In this document: in pieces, positions 28,024-40,393 of the stretch | Layout of the letters: each line of letters starts with the position of its first letter | How positions within the stretch are numbered: the first letter of the stretch is position 1 | Origin: Acidicapsa dinghuensis | GTDB taxonomy: Bacteria > Acidobacteriota > Terriglobia > Terriglobales > Acidobacteriaceae | Direction: 5' to 3' | Assembly (NCBI RefSeq): GCF_025685685.1 | Contig: NZ_JAGSYH010000005.1 | Span: 310,001 to 374,000 of the forward strand | DNA: 64,000 bases | Made by a program: the position numbers and the translations under genes | Notes under the pieces: model-generated | Database searches by the model: none | Told to the model about the DNA's origin: nothing | Seen by the model: only the letters and a program-made list of their open reading frames with translations

Positions 28024-28228
28024 GAATATCCTTGAGCTTGACGAAAGATCTATTGCTTCTTCTCGAATGTACACGCTGGCCGACTCTATTCCGAAGCTGT
28101 CGCGTTGAAAAATCCTTCTAGTTTCTCAATGTTTCGGGCAAGAAAGGCCCTGTAAAACATGATCGCGTTTTGCACATCAGCATCACTGCCAATCGGAGCC
28201 AACCGTTTACGATGAACATGGACCACCG

Positions 28229-30490
28229 ATGGCAGACAAGAAAACTCTCTCCCAGGCAACTCTTCTTCATATCGCACAAACGCTTAACCTTCCTCTTCGC
28301 GGCATCGTCTCGGTAATCGAACTGCTCGACGATGGTGGCACCGTTCCGTTCATCGCGCGTTACCGTAAAGAAGCAACAGGCAATTTGGACGAGGTCCAGA
28401 TTCGCTCCATCGAAGAAAAGCTCGCCTACTACCGCGAGTTGGAAGACCGCCGCGAAACCATCCTTGCTTCCATCGGTGAACAAGGCAAACTCACCGGCGA
28501 GTTGAAGGCGCGCATCGAAGCGACACTGGACCGCAACGAGCTCGAAGATCTCTATCTACCTTATAAGCCCAAGCGCCGCACCAAGGCATCCATCGCGCGC
28601 GAAAAAGGCCTCGAACCGCTTGCATCCTATCTCTGGGCGCAGCAAGCGACGGACACTCCGCTGGAAAAATTCGCCACAACTTTCATCAACACCGATCTCG
28701 GCGTTGCCACCGTGGACGAAGCGCTCGAAGGCGCGCGCCACATCGTTGCAGAGTTGATCAGCGAAGACGCGGACCTGCGCAAAGCATTGCGCCAGCTTGT
28801 TTTTGATGAAGGTATCGTCATCAGCCGCAAAGTAATCGATGCCATCGATGAGCAGGAAAAGTTCAAGATGTATTACGAGTACAAAGAGCCAGTGAAGACG
28901 ATCCCGTCGCACCGTATGCTCGCAATACGCCGCGGCGAAAGCGAGAACGTACTCTATTTCCTCATTGACATCGAGCAAGAGAGAGCGCTCGCTCTCATTC
29001 GCCGCAATGTTCTAAGGCAACAAGGTGATTGGACTCCTCAGCTTGATCTCTCGATCGACGATGCGTGGAAACGCCTGCTCAATTCATCGATCCAGGGCGA
29101 GATTCGTCTTGAACTTAAGCGCCGCTCCGACGCAGAGGCCATTCAGGTCTTCCGCGACAATCTTTACAATCTGCTGCTCGCTCCGCCCGCTGGCCCTATC
29201 GCAGTCCTCGGCATCGATCCCGGCTTGCGCACAGGATGCAAAATCGCAGTAGTCGATGAAACCGGCAAGCTGCTTGCGCACGATGTGCTGTATCTGCACA
29301 CCTCAAAGCAAGGCAATGCCGAAGCCGCTCCCAAGCTCGAAGCACTCCTGCGCAAGCATACGATTCGCGCCATCGCCATCGGCAACGGCACAGCGTCGCG
29401 CGAGACTGACGCATTTGTTCGCGGTTTCCTTCGCGATAAGGGCATCGCCGATATCTTTTCTGTCACCGTCAGCGAAGCTGGCGCCAGCGTCTACTCTGCA
29501 TCCGAAGTCGCGCGACAGGAGTTTCCTGACCTCGACCTCACCGTTCGCGGAGCCATCTCAATTGCGCGCCGCCTGCAGGACCCACTCTCTGAGCTCGTCA
29601 AGGTCGATCCCAAATCCATCGGCGTTGGCCAGTATCAGCATGACGTGGATCAGCGCCAGCTCGCCGACTCCCTTGAAGGCGTCGTGCAAAGCTGCGTCAA
29701 CCGCGTTGGCGTCGATCTGAACACCGCATCCTGGACATTACTGCGCCATGTTGCCGGCATCACCGAACGCACAGCGTTAAACATCGTCAGCCACCGCAAT
29801 CAGAACGGCAGCTTTCGCTCGCGTACGCAAATCATGGATGTGCCCGGCGTCGGCCCCAAGACCTTCGAACAATCAGCAGGCTTTCTGCGCATTCGCAATG
29901 GCGACAATCCGCTCGACATGACCGCTGTACATCCAGAGTCCTACGCAATCGTTGAACAGATTGCGCAAATGCTACAGACTCCACTCCAGGAAATCATCAG
30001 CCAACCGCAGCTTCTCGAAAAAGTAAACCGCAGCCAGCTTCATGCAGGCGCATTCACTCTGGATGACATCCTCGCCGAGTTGCGCAAACCTGGCCGTGAC
30101 CCACGCGATAAGTTTGTCGCACCTAGCTTTCATGAAGAGGTGCACACTATCGACGACGTTCAGCCTGGCATGGTGCTCGAAGGCGTCGTCACCAACGTCA
30201 CCAAATTTGGCGCCTTCGTTGATATCGGCGTACATCAAGACGGACTCGTTCACATCAGCGAGCTATCGAATCGCTTCATCAAAGATCCATCGGAGGCGGT
30301 AAAGACAGGGCAGATCGTCAAGGTAAAGGTATTGAGCGTGGATGCAAAGACCAAACGCATCAGTCTTTCTATTAAAGCTCTTACCGTACCTGCGTCAAAA
30401 CCTGCGCCTAAAAAGCAGGCAGCTCCGCCAGCTATCACTGTGGACGATAAGATCGCCATACTCGCCAACAAATGGCGCACCCGCGCCTAG
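28229..30490 (+). CDS. tex: Tex-family S1 RNA-binding protein
   Basis: 753-residue cytosolic nucleic-acid-binding protein linked to transcription accessory functions (YhgF/Tex). Domains in order: Tex N-terminal helical region (FIARYRKEATGNLDEVQIR, LYLPYKPKRRTKASIAREKGLEPLA), YqgF-like RNase-H fold (VLGIDPGLRTGCKIAVVDETG), helix-hairpin-helix pair (VGVDLNTASWTLLRHVAGI, DVPGVGPKTFEQSAGFLRI) and a C-terminal S1 domain (GMVLEGVVTNVTKFGAFVDIGVHQDGLVHISEL). Length is normal. Housekeeping gene between two sugar-degradation segments. Confidence 0.97.
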   Translation: MADKKTLSQATLLHIAQTLNLPLRGIVSVIELLDDGGTVPFIARYRKEATGNLDEVQIRSIEEKLAYYRELEDRRETILASIGEQGKLTGELKARIEATLDRNELEDLYLPYKPKRRTKASIAREKGLEPLASYLWAQQATDTPLEKFATTFINTDLGVATVDEALEGARHIVAELISEDADLRKALRQLVFDEGIVISRKVIDAIDEQEKFKMYYEYKEPVKTIPSHRMLAIRRGESENVLYFLIDIEQERALALIRRNVLRQQGDWTPQLDLSIDDAWKRLLNSSIQGEIRLELKRRSDAEAIQVFRDNLYNLLLAPPAGPIAVLGIDPGLRTGCKIAVVDETGKLLAHDVLYLHTSKQGNAEAAPKLEALLRKHTIRAIAIGNGTASRETDAFVRGFLRDKGIADIFSVTVSEAGASVYSASEVARQEFPDLDLTVRGAISIARRLQDPLSELVKVDPKSIGVGQYQHDVDQRQLADSLEGVVQSCVNRVGVDLNTASWTLLRHVAGITERTALNIVSHRNQNGSFRSRTQIMDVPGVGPKTFEQSAGFLRIRNGDNPLDMTAVHPESYAIVEQIAQMLQTPLQEIISQPQLLEKVNRSQLHAGAFTLDDILAELRKPGRDPRDKFVAPSFHEEVHTIDDVQPGMVLEGVVTNVTKFGAFVDIGVHQDGLVHISELSNRFIKDPSEAVKTGQIVKVKVLSVDAKTKRISLSIKALTVPASKPAPKKQAAPPAITVDDKIAILANKWRTRA

Positions 30491-30650
30491 CAGCATCGCG
30501 GCAACTGCGAATACGATCCCATGACCAATCGTATTCGCAATTGCCGCACCCTCTTTCTTAAGCGCGGATAACTGCCACCCGGACGGATCTCCTCTGCGTA
30601 TCAAGCCTCTTAATTCACATTTCAATCCAATAGGAAAACTATTTATTTTC

Positions 30651-30702
30651 TTGACATCCCTTCTCTTCCCTCCCTATAGTTCGGTTGGTCCACGCTGGCT
30701 AG
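30651..30702 (+). promoter_or_regulatory. Sigma-70 promoter of GH106 operon with possible operator
   Basis: TTGACA (30651-30656), 18-nt spacer, TATAGT (30675-30680): close to the housekeeping consensus. Immediately downstream, TTGGTCCACGCTGGCTAG (30685-30702) covers the expected start point and its left half resembles the CG-centred palindromes near 42.9 kb, so it may be an operator (weak). The leader to the ATG at 30791 is about 100 nt. The stretch 30491-30650 shows no gene. Confidence 0.7.
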
Positions 30703-30790
30703 TCATAGCACTCCACGGAATCTGCCTGACGCTCCGTGCACGCGCCTGACAGTCGTGTGCGAATCCAGCTTCTTCGGAGAAATCTCTCGT

Positions 30791-34186
<3,396 letters not shown>

Positions 34187-34245
34187 TCAACCACCCGGCA
34201 TGCCACGGATGATCCTGCGGTATGCCTTCTTTTTATGCCGACCCA

Positions 34246-35220
34246 ATGAACAGGCGAGCTGTACTCCAATCCATTACGGCACTCGCTACAGCCACAGCAG
34301 TTTTGCCGCTATCTGCCGCAAAACAATCCATGCCTGCCATCGACTCTCACATTCATCTATTCGATCCCACACGCCCTGGCGGCGTTCCATGGCCAACGCA
34401 TGACGACACAGTACTCTACAAACCTGCTTTACCCGCTCGTTATGAGCATCTGGTTCAACCTCATGGCATCATCGGAGCCATCGCCGTGGAAGCCAGTCCA
34501 TGGCTCATCGATAACTTCTGGCTTCGTGATACCTGCGAAAGCAATCCGCTTCTCCTCGGCTTCATCGGCAATCTTCTTCCTGAATCTCCCGACTTCGCCG
34601 CGACACTCGATCATCTCCACCGCAGCCCACTCTTTCTGGGCATTCGCTATGGCAATCTCTGGAACCGCAATATCCTTGCTGCATCTTCAAATTCCGCTTT
34701 CATTCACGGCCTGAAGACACTTGCACAAGCTGATCTGGTCCTCGAAACCGCCAACCCCGATGCAGACCTGCTCGCCGCTGTTGTGCGTATCTCTGATCAG
34801 GTTCCGAATCTCCGCATCGTTCTCGATCACCTGCCCAATGCAACCATTCCCGCTGACGCAGTAAGACGCTCTGAATACAGCACAAATCTCCGCGAGCTAG
34901 CACATCGTCCGCAGATCTATGTCAAAGGCTCCGAAATCATCCATCGCATTGGCAGCGAAATCCCGCTTGATCTCTCCGCATATAAAGACAGCCTCGATCA
35001 ACTCTGGGATCTTTTTGGCGAAGACCGCATTTACTTCGGCAGCGACTGGCCAAACAGCGACTCTTTAGCGACATACGATCAGGTCTTCCATCTCGCACAA
35101 AGCTACATCGCCACACGCAGTGAAGCAGCACAGCAGAAATATTTCTGGAGAAACTCCCACAGCGTATATCGCTGGAATGCACTCACTACCGCGCAGCAGT
35201 GTCTGCTCAACGCTTCTTGA
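34246..35220 (+). CDS. Amidohydrolase-2 family protein (sugar-lactonase type)
   Basis: 324-residue TIM-barrel metal hydrolase of the COG3618 group, which includes L-rhamnono- and L-fucono-lactonases and 2-pyrone-4,6-dicarboxylate lactonase (family knowledge). Seen: metal motif IDSHIHLFDP, IVLDHLPNA and YFGSDWPNSD. The N-terminus MNRRAVLQSITALATATA is a Tat-type export signal, unusual for a catabolic lactonase. An ATG at 34222 is an alternative start. Neighbours make a deoxysugar lactone the likely substrate, but the isomerase route in this cluster does not need a lactonase, so the role is open. Confidence 0.82.
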   Translation: MNRRAVLQSITALATATAVLPLSAAKQSMPAIDSHIHLFDPTRPGGVPWPTHDDTVLYKPALPARYEHLVQPHGIIGAIAVEASPWLIDNFWLRDTCESNPLLLGFIGNLLPESPDFAATLDHLHRSPLFLGIRYGNLWNRNILAASSNSAFIHGLKTLAQADLVLETANPDADLLAAVVRISDQVPNLRIVLDHLPNATIPADAVRRSEYSTNLRELAHRPQIYVKGSEIIHRIGSEIPLDLSAYKDSLDQLWDLFGEDRIYFGSDWPNSDSLATYDQVFHLAQSYIATRSEAAQQKYFWRNSHSVYRWNALTTAQQCLLNAS

Positions 35221-35347
35221 ACCACGAGGATTCGCATGCCGCGCCGCTGTCCACCTGCTGCACCCCGCATTCGCACTCATCGAAAACCTTTGCCTTTGTA
35301 CAGCAGCACCAAATACCGTACAGAATTGTCGAGCATTGGAGAGATAC

Positions 35348-36862
35348 ATGAAGCTACAGCAGAGTCCAAGACGCAAAGCATGTGTAGTGATCGCATTCAT
35401 GTTGACATGCATAATGGCTGCGTTCGGACAGGAAAAGCCAAAACTCCACATCGATTGGAACAAGACGCTGATTGTTTCCCGTTCCACGCCTACGCTACAA
35501 GTCGTCACCAATCCCATGCTCAATCCTGGCGCGCCAATCCACGATGGCTCCTTCAGCGCCCTCAAAGACCTCGGCGCTGACTATGTTCGCTATGTACCCT
35601 GGCTCCCTTACCCCAAAATCGCGGTCGCCGAGTTGGATCCACCTACGAAAGACAAAACTTCGTGGGACTTCACCTACATCGACCCTGTCACCAAGGACTT
35701 CCTCAACGCAACCTCAGGTCACTCCACCGTCATCAACTTCAGCACCATTCCAGCGTGGATGTTCAAGACCGACAAACCTGTTCAATACCCGGCAGACCCC
35801 AACGAGGTCTTTTGGAATTACACGCAAGGCACACAACTGCGTGATCCGTCAGGCAAAGAGCTCGGCGATTACTTTGCACGGCTCGTAAGCTGGTACACAC
35901 GGGGCGGCTTCACTGACGAAAACGGCAAACACCACGAGTCCGGCTATCATTACACCTTTCCCTACTGGGAAGTCCTGAACGAAGTCGAAGCCGAACACAG
36001 CACTACTCCCGAGGACTATACTCTTCGCTACGATGCCATCGTCTCGGCAATTCACAAAGTCAGCCCCAATACCAAGTTCATGGGCCTCGCGCTAGCCGCC
36101 CCAAGAGACAACCCGAGATTCTTCGAATACTTCCTCGACCATAAGCACCATAAACCCGGTATCCCGCTCGACTACATTTCTTTTCACTTCTATGCCACAC
36201 CGGAAGAGGGCGAAGACCTCAACACATGGCAGTACAGCTTCTTCGATCAGGCCGACGGATTTCTCTCCGCTACGCGTTACATCCTTGCTATCCGCGACCG
36301 TCTTTCATCAGAAACCAAAATCGACACGGACGAGCTTGGCGTCATTCTTCCCAACGACAACGCCGAATCCTCCGACGCGCGCCTAACCTTCAACCGCATC
36401 CCGCAGCGCTATTGGAATGCCGCAGGCGCTCTCTATGCCTATCTATACGTTGAGCTGGCACAGCTAGGCGTCGATGTCATCGGTGAATCACAGCTCGTTG
36501 GTTATCCGTCACAATACCCAAGCGTCTCCATGATCAACTTCAAGACTGGCAAGCCCAACGCGCGCTACTGGGTGCTCAGGATGATCAAGGACAACTTCCA
36601 CCCCGGCGACAAACTCGTAGCAAGCGACTCCAATACTGCAGACGTCATCGCCCAGGGCTTCGATACGCCACAAGGCAGGAAGGTTATGCTCATCAACAAG
36701 AGCAACAGCGAGAAAACCGTCGCGCTTAACTTTGACTTCGAGAACGCCTCTTCACTTACCATCGATGAGCAGACCGGAGACGACGCGCCACGTACGGGTA
36801 AGGCCAGTGGCCAACTCACACTTGCTCCGTACGCGGTAACCATTCTCACTGCCAGGCAATAG
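35348..36862 (+). CDS. Secreted GH39-like glycoside hydrolase
   Basis: 504-residue exported protein (signal peptide near residues 10-26, ACVVIAFMLTCIMAAFG). The body is a clan GH-A-like TIM barrel: YWEVLNEVEAEH holds a candidate acid/base E212, and KIDTDELGVILPND could carry the nucleophile. A small C-terminal beta domain follows (VMLINKSNSEKTVALNF, LTLAPYAVTILTA). The best guess is the GH39 xylosidase/glycosidase family; the acid/base motif differs from the usual WNEP, so the assignment is moderate. The frame opens at 35120 but the signal peptide starts at ATG 35348, with GGAGAG just upstream. Confidence 0.7.
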   Translation: MKLQQSPRRKACVVIAFMLTCIMAAFGQEKPKLHIDWNKTLIVSRSTPTLQVVTNPMLNPGAPIHDGSFSALKDLGADYVRYVPWLPYPKIAVAELDPPTKDKTSWDFTYIDPVTKDFLNATSGHSTVINFSTIPAWMFKTDKPVQYPADPNEVFWNYTQGTQLRDPSGKELGDYFARLVSWYTRGGFTDENGKHHESGYHYTFPYWEVLNEVEAEHSTTPEDYTLRYDAIVSAIHKVSPNTKFMGLALAAPRDNPRFFEYFLDHKHHKPGIPLDYISFHFYATPEEGEDLNTWQYSFFDQADGFLSATRYILAIRDRLSSETKIDTDELGVILPNDNAESSDARLTFNRIPQRYWNAAGALYAYLYVELAQLGVDVIGESQLVGYPSQYPSVSMINFKTGKPNARYWVLRMIKDNFHPGDKLVASDSNTADVIAQGFDTPQGRKVMLINKSNSEKTVALNFDFENASSLTIDEQTGDDAPRTGKASGQLTLAPYAVTILTARQ

Positions 36863-36877
36863 CGAATCGAGCGCTGC

Positions 36878-38305
36878 ATGTCAGATTCACAGTTAAACGT
36901 TGCCCTGTACGGTATTGGCCTCGAAGCATACTGGCCGCAATTCGCCGGTCTCAAAGAACGCCTCGAAGGCTATTTGCGCGAAGCCGCGCATCACGTTGAA
37001 AAATGCGGTGCTTCCATCGTGTCGTTGAATCTCGTCGGCACTCCGCAAATGAGCCGCGAAGCCGGTGACCGATGCCGTGCCACCAACGCCGATCTGCTCA
37101 TCATCTACATCACTACCTACGCGCTCTCCAATACCGTTCTGCCCATGGTGCAACGCGCCGGTATCCCAGTCCTGCTGCTCAATCTGCAGCCTACCGCAGC
37201 CATCGACTACGCAGCTTTCAACCAGCTCCCAGACCGTACCGCAATGACCGGCGAGTGGCTCGCATACTGCTCCGCATGTCCAGTCCCTGAAATCACCAAT
37301 GTTCTCACTCGCGCCGACATTCCCTTTCATCAGATCATCGGCATTCTCAACGACACAGCAACTTGGCATGAAGTAAGCGAGTGGATAGCAGCTGCTCGTG
37401 TCAAGAAGCTCCTCACCAACAACCGCCTGGGACTACTCGGGCACTACTACAGCGGCATGCTCGACATCGTCACCGATCTCACGCAGGTCTCCATCACCTT
37501 CGGCACACATATCGAGCACTTGGAAGTCGATGAACTCAGCGCCCTCCGCTCTGAAGTGACCGAAGTAGAGATAGAGCGATGCATCGCCACATTTCACAAT
37601 GACTTCGATATCCAACCCGACTGCACTGCTGAAGAGCTAGCCCGAGCAGCTCGCACTTCGATAGCGCTCGACCGCTTCGTTGGCAAACACGATCTGCATT
37701 CACTCGCTTACTACTACAAAGGCAGCGGCATCCCAGCCAACGAAGACACCATGAGCTCCATCATCCTTGGCACTTCCCTGCTCACCGCGCGCGGCATCCC
37801 TGTCGCAGGCGAGTACGAGGTCAAGAATGCACTGGCCATGAAGATCATCGACAGCTTCGGCGCTGGCGGTTCCTTCACCGAGTACTACGCCATCGACTTC
37901 GTGCGGGACCACGTGCTTATGGGCCACGACGGCCCCGGTCATATCGCCATTGCCGAAACCAAAACCAAGGTTCGCCCGCTCACCGTTTATCACGGCAAAG
38001 TTGGCCGCGGCCTTTCCGTAGAGATGTCGGTCAAGCACGGCCCCGTAACCTTGCTTTCCGTTGCCGAAGACCGTACGCACGGCTTCAAATTCGTCATCGC
38101 GCAGGGTCAGTCTGTTCCTGGACAAACACTCCACATTGGCAACACCAACAGCCATTACGCATTCCCCATCGGCGCAAAGTCTTTTGTAGAGTCCTGGAAC
38201 GAGCAAGGTCCCGCCCATCACTGCGCCGTCGGCATCGGACACATCGCAGGCAAGCTAAGCAAGCTGGCCCGCCTGCTTCAAATCCCCTTCGTCCAGATCT
38301 GCTAA
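36878..38305 (+). CDS. L-fucose/L-arabinose isomerase-family protein
   Basis: 475-residue cytosolic protein with the fucose/arabinose-isomerase fold: N-terminal FucI/AraA Rossmann-like domain (DLLIIYITTYALSNTVLPMVQRAGIPVLLLNLQP, cited in part), middle domain (GLLGHYYSGMLDIVTD), the EYEVKNALAMKIID glutamate segment, and HDGPGHIAIAETKTKVRPL toward the C-terminus. Members interconvert aldoses and ketoses with Mn; substrate cannot be fixed. It follows the GH39-like gene by 15 nt, so it is probably in the same operon, and is convergent with rhaM. Confidence 0.85.
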   Translation: MSDSQLNVALYGIGLEAYWPQFAGLKERLEGYLREAAHHVEKCGASIVSLNLVGTPQMSREAGDRCRATNADLLIIYITTYALSNTVLPMVQRAGIPVLLLNLQPTAAIDYAAFNQLPDRTAMTGEWLAYCSACPVPEITNVLTRADIPFHQIIGILNDTATWHEVSEWIAAARVKKLLTNNRLGLLGHYYSGMLDIVTDLTQVSITFGTHIEHLEVDELSALRSEVTEVEIERCIATFHNDFDIQPDCTAEELARAARTSIALDRFVGKHDLHSLAYYYKGSGIPANEDTMSSIILGTSLLTARGIPVAGEYEVKNALAMKIIDSFGAGGSFTEYYAIDFVRDHVLMGHDGPGHIAIAETKTKVRPLTVYHGKVGRGLSVEMSVKHGPVTLLSVAEDRTHGFKFVIAQGQSVPGQTLHIGNTNSHYAFPIGAKSFVESWNEQGPAHHCAVGIGHIAGKLSKLARLLQIPFVQIC

Positions 38306-38316
38306 ATTCTCCTTGT

Positions 38317-38339
38317 TTAACCGCAGACACTGCGGTTAA
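38317..38339. terminator. Hairpin at convergent junction
   Basis: Perfect 10-bp stem TTAACCGCAG (38317-38326)/CTGCGGTTAA (38330-38339) with loop ACA, between two convergent genes and overlapping the rhaM stop codon. It could serve both directions; a strong T run is lacking on either side. Confidence 0.6.
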
Positions 38340-38656
38340 GGCAGATAAAAAACCTCCTGCATAAACGGAAATCGCTCTCCATCGCGCGTCTCCTGCACAG
38401 GCAGAAAGTATGCGCTCATTGCCTGCTGCCATCTTGCATTCACCGGATCGGCTTCTATCCTGTCCCACACGGTGTTGAAATCATCTTCCATACGCATTGA
38501 CAGTACAAGCAGCTCGTCGCGTCGAAAGATCGAATATTCCGAAATGCCCGCCCGCTTCAACAGCGCAAGCATCTCCGGCCATACCGCGGCATGATCGCGA
38601 TCATAATCCGGCCCTGTTCTGGGCTTCAGTCGCAGAAGAAATGCAATCCTGCGCAT
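38336..38656 (-). CDS. rhaM: L-rhamnose mutarotase
   Basis: 106-residue cytosolic enzyme that interconverts alpha and beta anomers of L-rhamnose so the isomerase can use it. Family-typical length and motifs: N-terminal RRIAFLLRLKP, H22 (the catalytic histidine in RhaM) in DRDHAAVWPEML, YSIFRRDELLVLSMRMEDD and RWQQAM. C-terminal FMQEVFYLP. Converges on the isomerase-like gene and is divergent from rhaI, sharing a roughly 500-nt intergenic region. Confidence 0.95.
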   Translation of the reverse strand: MRRIAFLLRLKPRTGPDYDRDHAAVWPEMLALLKRAGISEYSIFRRDELLVLSMRMEDDFNTVWDRIEADPVNARWQQAMSAYFLPVQETRDGERFPFMQEVFYLP

Positions 38657-39153
38657 ACATCCTCCAATCCCAATGCGTCTGCTGCGCGATATATCTGCTC
38701 AGCAACTCCACGAACAACGTTTTGTAGGCTCCGAAAAGAGTATCGGCAAATTTCCCAGTGACAACCCTAAGCTTTTCAGGCATTCGCAACGTCCTACAAT
38801 GAAGACATACAACGTCTGTCGACCACTCAACCCTCGCTAATACCAATCGCAATGTTATTTCCTCATTGAACTCCGAATGAGGCTCTAATCTTCACCTAGT
38901 TGAGTGGATTTTATAGACAGAACCTCCAACATTGTGAAGCGTGCGTACGTTTCCGATGTTCTTTTCGCCCTGATACAAAAGCGCCATAACGTACACGCAT
39001 AAGTTCCCAATCGCAACAAATTACATTAGACAATCAGACTCGCTCTGCTCTAGCATTCTTATGCAACCCTGCGTTTTGCTTCTGTCTTGCCTACTCTGAA
39101 CTGTGCAAGCGCATCACCAGGTTGGCAGCATCCGAAGTTGCGCAGGAGCGCTC
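38657..39153. other. Divergent rhaM/rhaI control region
   Basis: About 500 bases without a gene. It holds an inverted repeat CCTCATT (38861-38867)/AATGAGG (38876-38882) and AGGAG (39143-39147) serving rhaI. No confident -35/-10 pair could be chosen by eye. Confidence 0.45.
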
Positions 39154-40341
39154 ATGCACTCAGTCTCATCCATACAAGAAAATGCGTTCCAGGCACTGGA
39201 TTCCTTTCAGATCGAGATTCCCTCGTGGGGCTTCGCCAACACCGGCACACGCTTCGGCAAATTTCTCCAGCCTGCCGCCGCATCGACCCTCGAAGAAAAA
39301 TTTTCCGATGCCGGCATGGTGCACAAGCTCACCGGCATCACTCCGACGATGGCATTGCATGTTCTGTGGGATCTTCCCAACGGTCTCTCCGATGCGGCGA
39401 CCATAAAGACTCTCGAAAAGCAGTACAACATCGCTTCCGGATCCATCAATCCCAACCTTTTTCAGGATCAGGAGTACAAATTCGGCTCCTTATGCAACCC
39501 ATCTGCTGAGATACGCGGGAAAGCCTTTGCGCACCTGCTCGACTCCGTAGCTATCGCTCGCGAACTAGGCTCACGCGACATCTCCCTCTGGATGCCTGAC
39601 GGCTCCAATTACCCCGGCACACAAAGCATGCGCAGGCGTATCGAGTGGCTTGAAGAAGCCCTCCAGCGCACCCACGCCGCACTCGCGCCAAATCAGCGCC
39701 TGCTCATCGAATACAAGCCCTTCGAGCCTGCCTTCTATCACACCGACATTGCAGACTGGGGCATGGCTGCCCATCTTGCCATGCACACTGGCCCGCAGGC
39801 CGTTGTTCTCGTCGACACCGGCCATCACTACGCCGCGCAGAACATCGAGCAGATCGTGACCTGGCTCCTGCACCTCAATCTTCTCGGTGGCTTCCACTTC
39901 AATGACCGGCGTTATGCCGACGACGATCTCACACTCGGATCTATCGACCCCTACCAGATATTCCGCATCTTCCACGAGATTCATCTCTCTGGCCCAAAGG
40001 CCCTCCTGCAGACCGCCTTCATGATCGATCAAAGCCACAATCTCAAAGGCAAGATGGAGGCAATGATCCAAACTGTTGCCACCGCGCAGGAACTATGGCT
40101 CAAAGCCGCACTCGTCGATCGTGAAGCACTCGCGAAACTTCAGACTTCCTGCGACCTCATTTCATCTGAAGAACTCTTCCGCGACGCCTTTTGGACAGAC
40201 GTGCGCCCGCTCGTGCGCGAATGGCGTCGCTTGCGCGGCCTGCCCGAAGACCCACTCGCTGCTCTGAAAGAAAGTGGCTATGTCGATCGCATTGCCCGCG
40301 AACGAGGTGGAAAGTTGGCAGCCGTGAGCTCCTATGCATAG
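39154..40341 (+). CDS. rhaI: L-rhamnose isomerase, RhaI type
   Basis: 395-residue TIM-barrel isomerase converting L-rhamnose to L-rhamnulose with Mn; resembles the Pseudomonas/Bacteroides-type RhaI rather than enteric RhaA. Metal-ligand segments: LIEYKPFEPAFYHTD (Glu), VLVDTGHHYAAQNIEQ (Asp/His), GGFHFNDRRYADDDL (His/Asp). N-terminal IPSWGFANTGTRFGKF and HVLWDLPNG also fit. The frame opens at 39103 but ATG 39154 has AGGAG at 6 nt. Followed by the regulator gene after about 50 nt. Confidence 0.93.
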   Translation: MHSVSSIQENAFQALDSFQIEIPSWGFANTGTRFGKFLQPAAASTLEEKFSDAGMVHKLTGITPTMALHVLWDLPNGLSDAATIKTLEKQYNIASGSINPNLFQDQEYKFGSLCNPSAEIRGKAFAHLLDSVAIARELGSRDISLWMPDGSNYPGTQSMRRRIEWLEEALQRTHAALAPNQRLLIEYKPFEPAFYHTDIADWGMAAHLAMHTGPQAVVLVDTGHHYAAQNIEQIVTWLLHLNLLGGFHFNDRRYADDDLTLGSIDPYQIFRIFHEIHLSGPKALLQTAFMIDQSHNLKGKMEAMIQTVATAQELWLKAALVDREALAKLQTSCDLISSEELFRDAFWTDVRPLVREWRRLRGLPEDPLAALKESGYVDRIARERGGKLAAVSSYA

Positions 40342-40393
40342 GATGGTTAACTAAGCTGTCATATTCACCGGCTGCCAAGGGAGGACCGCCAGT

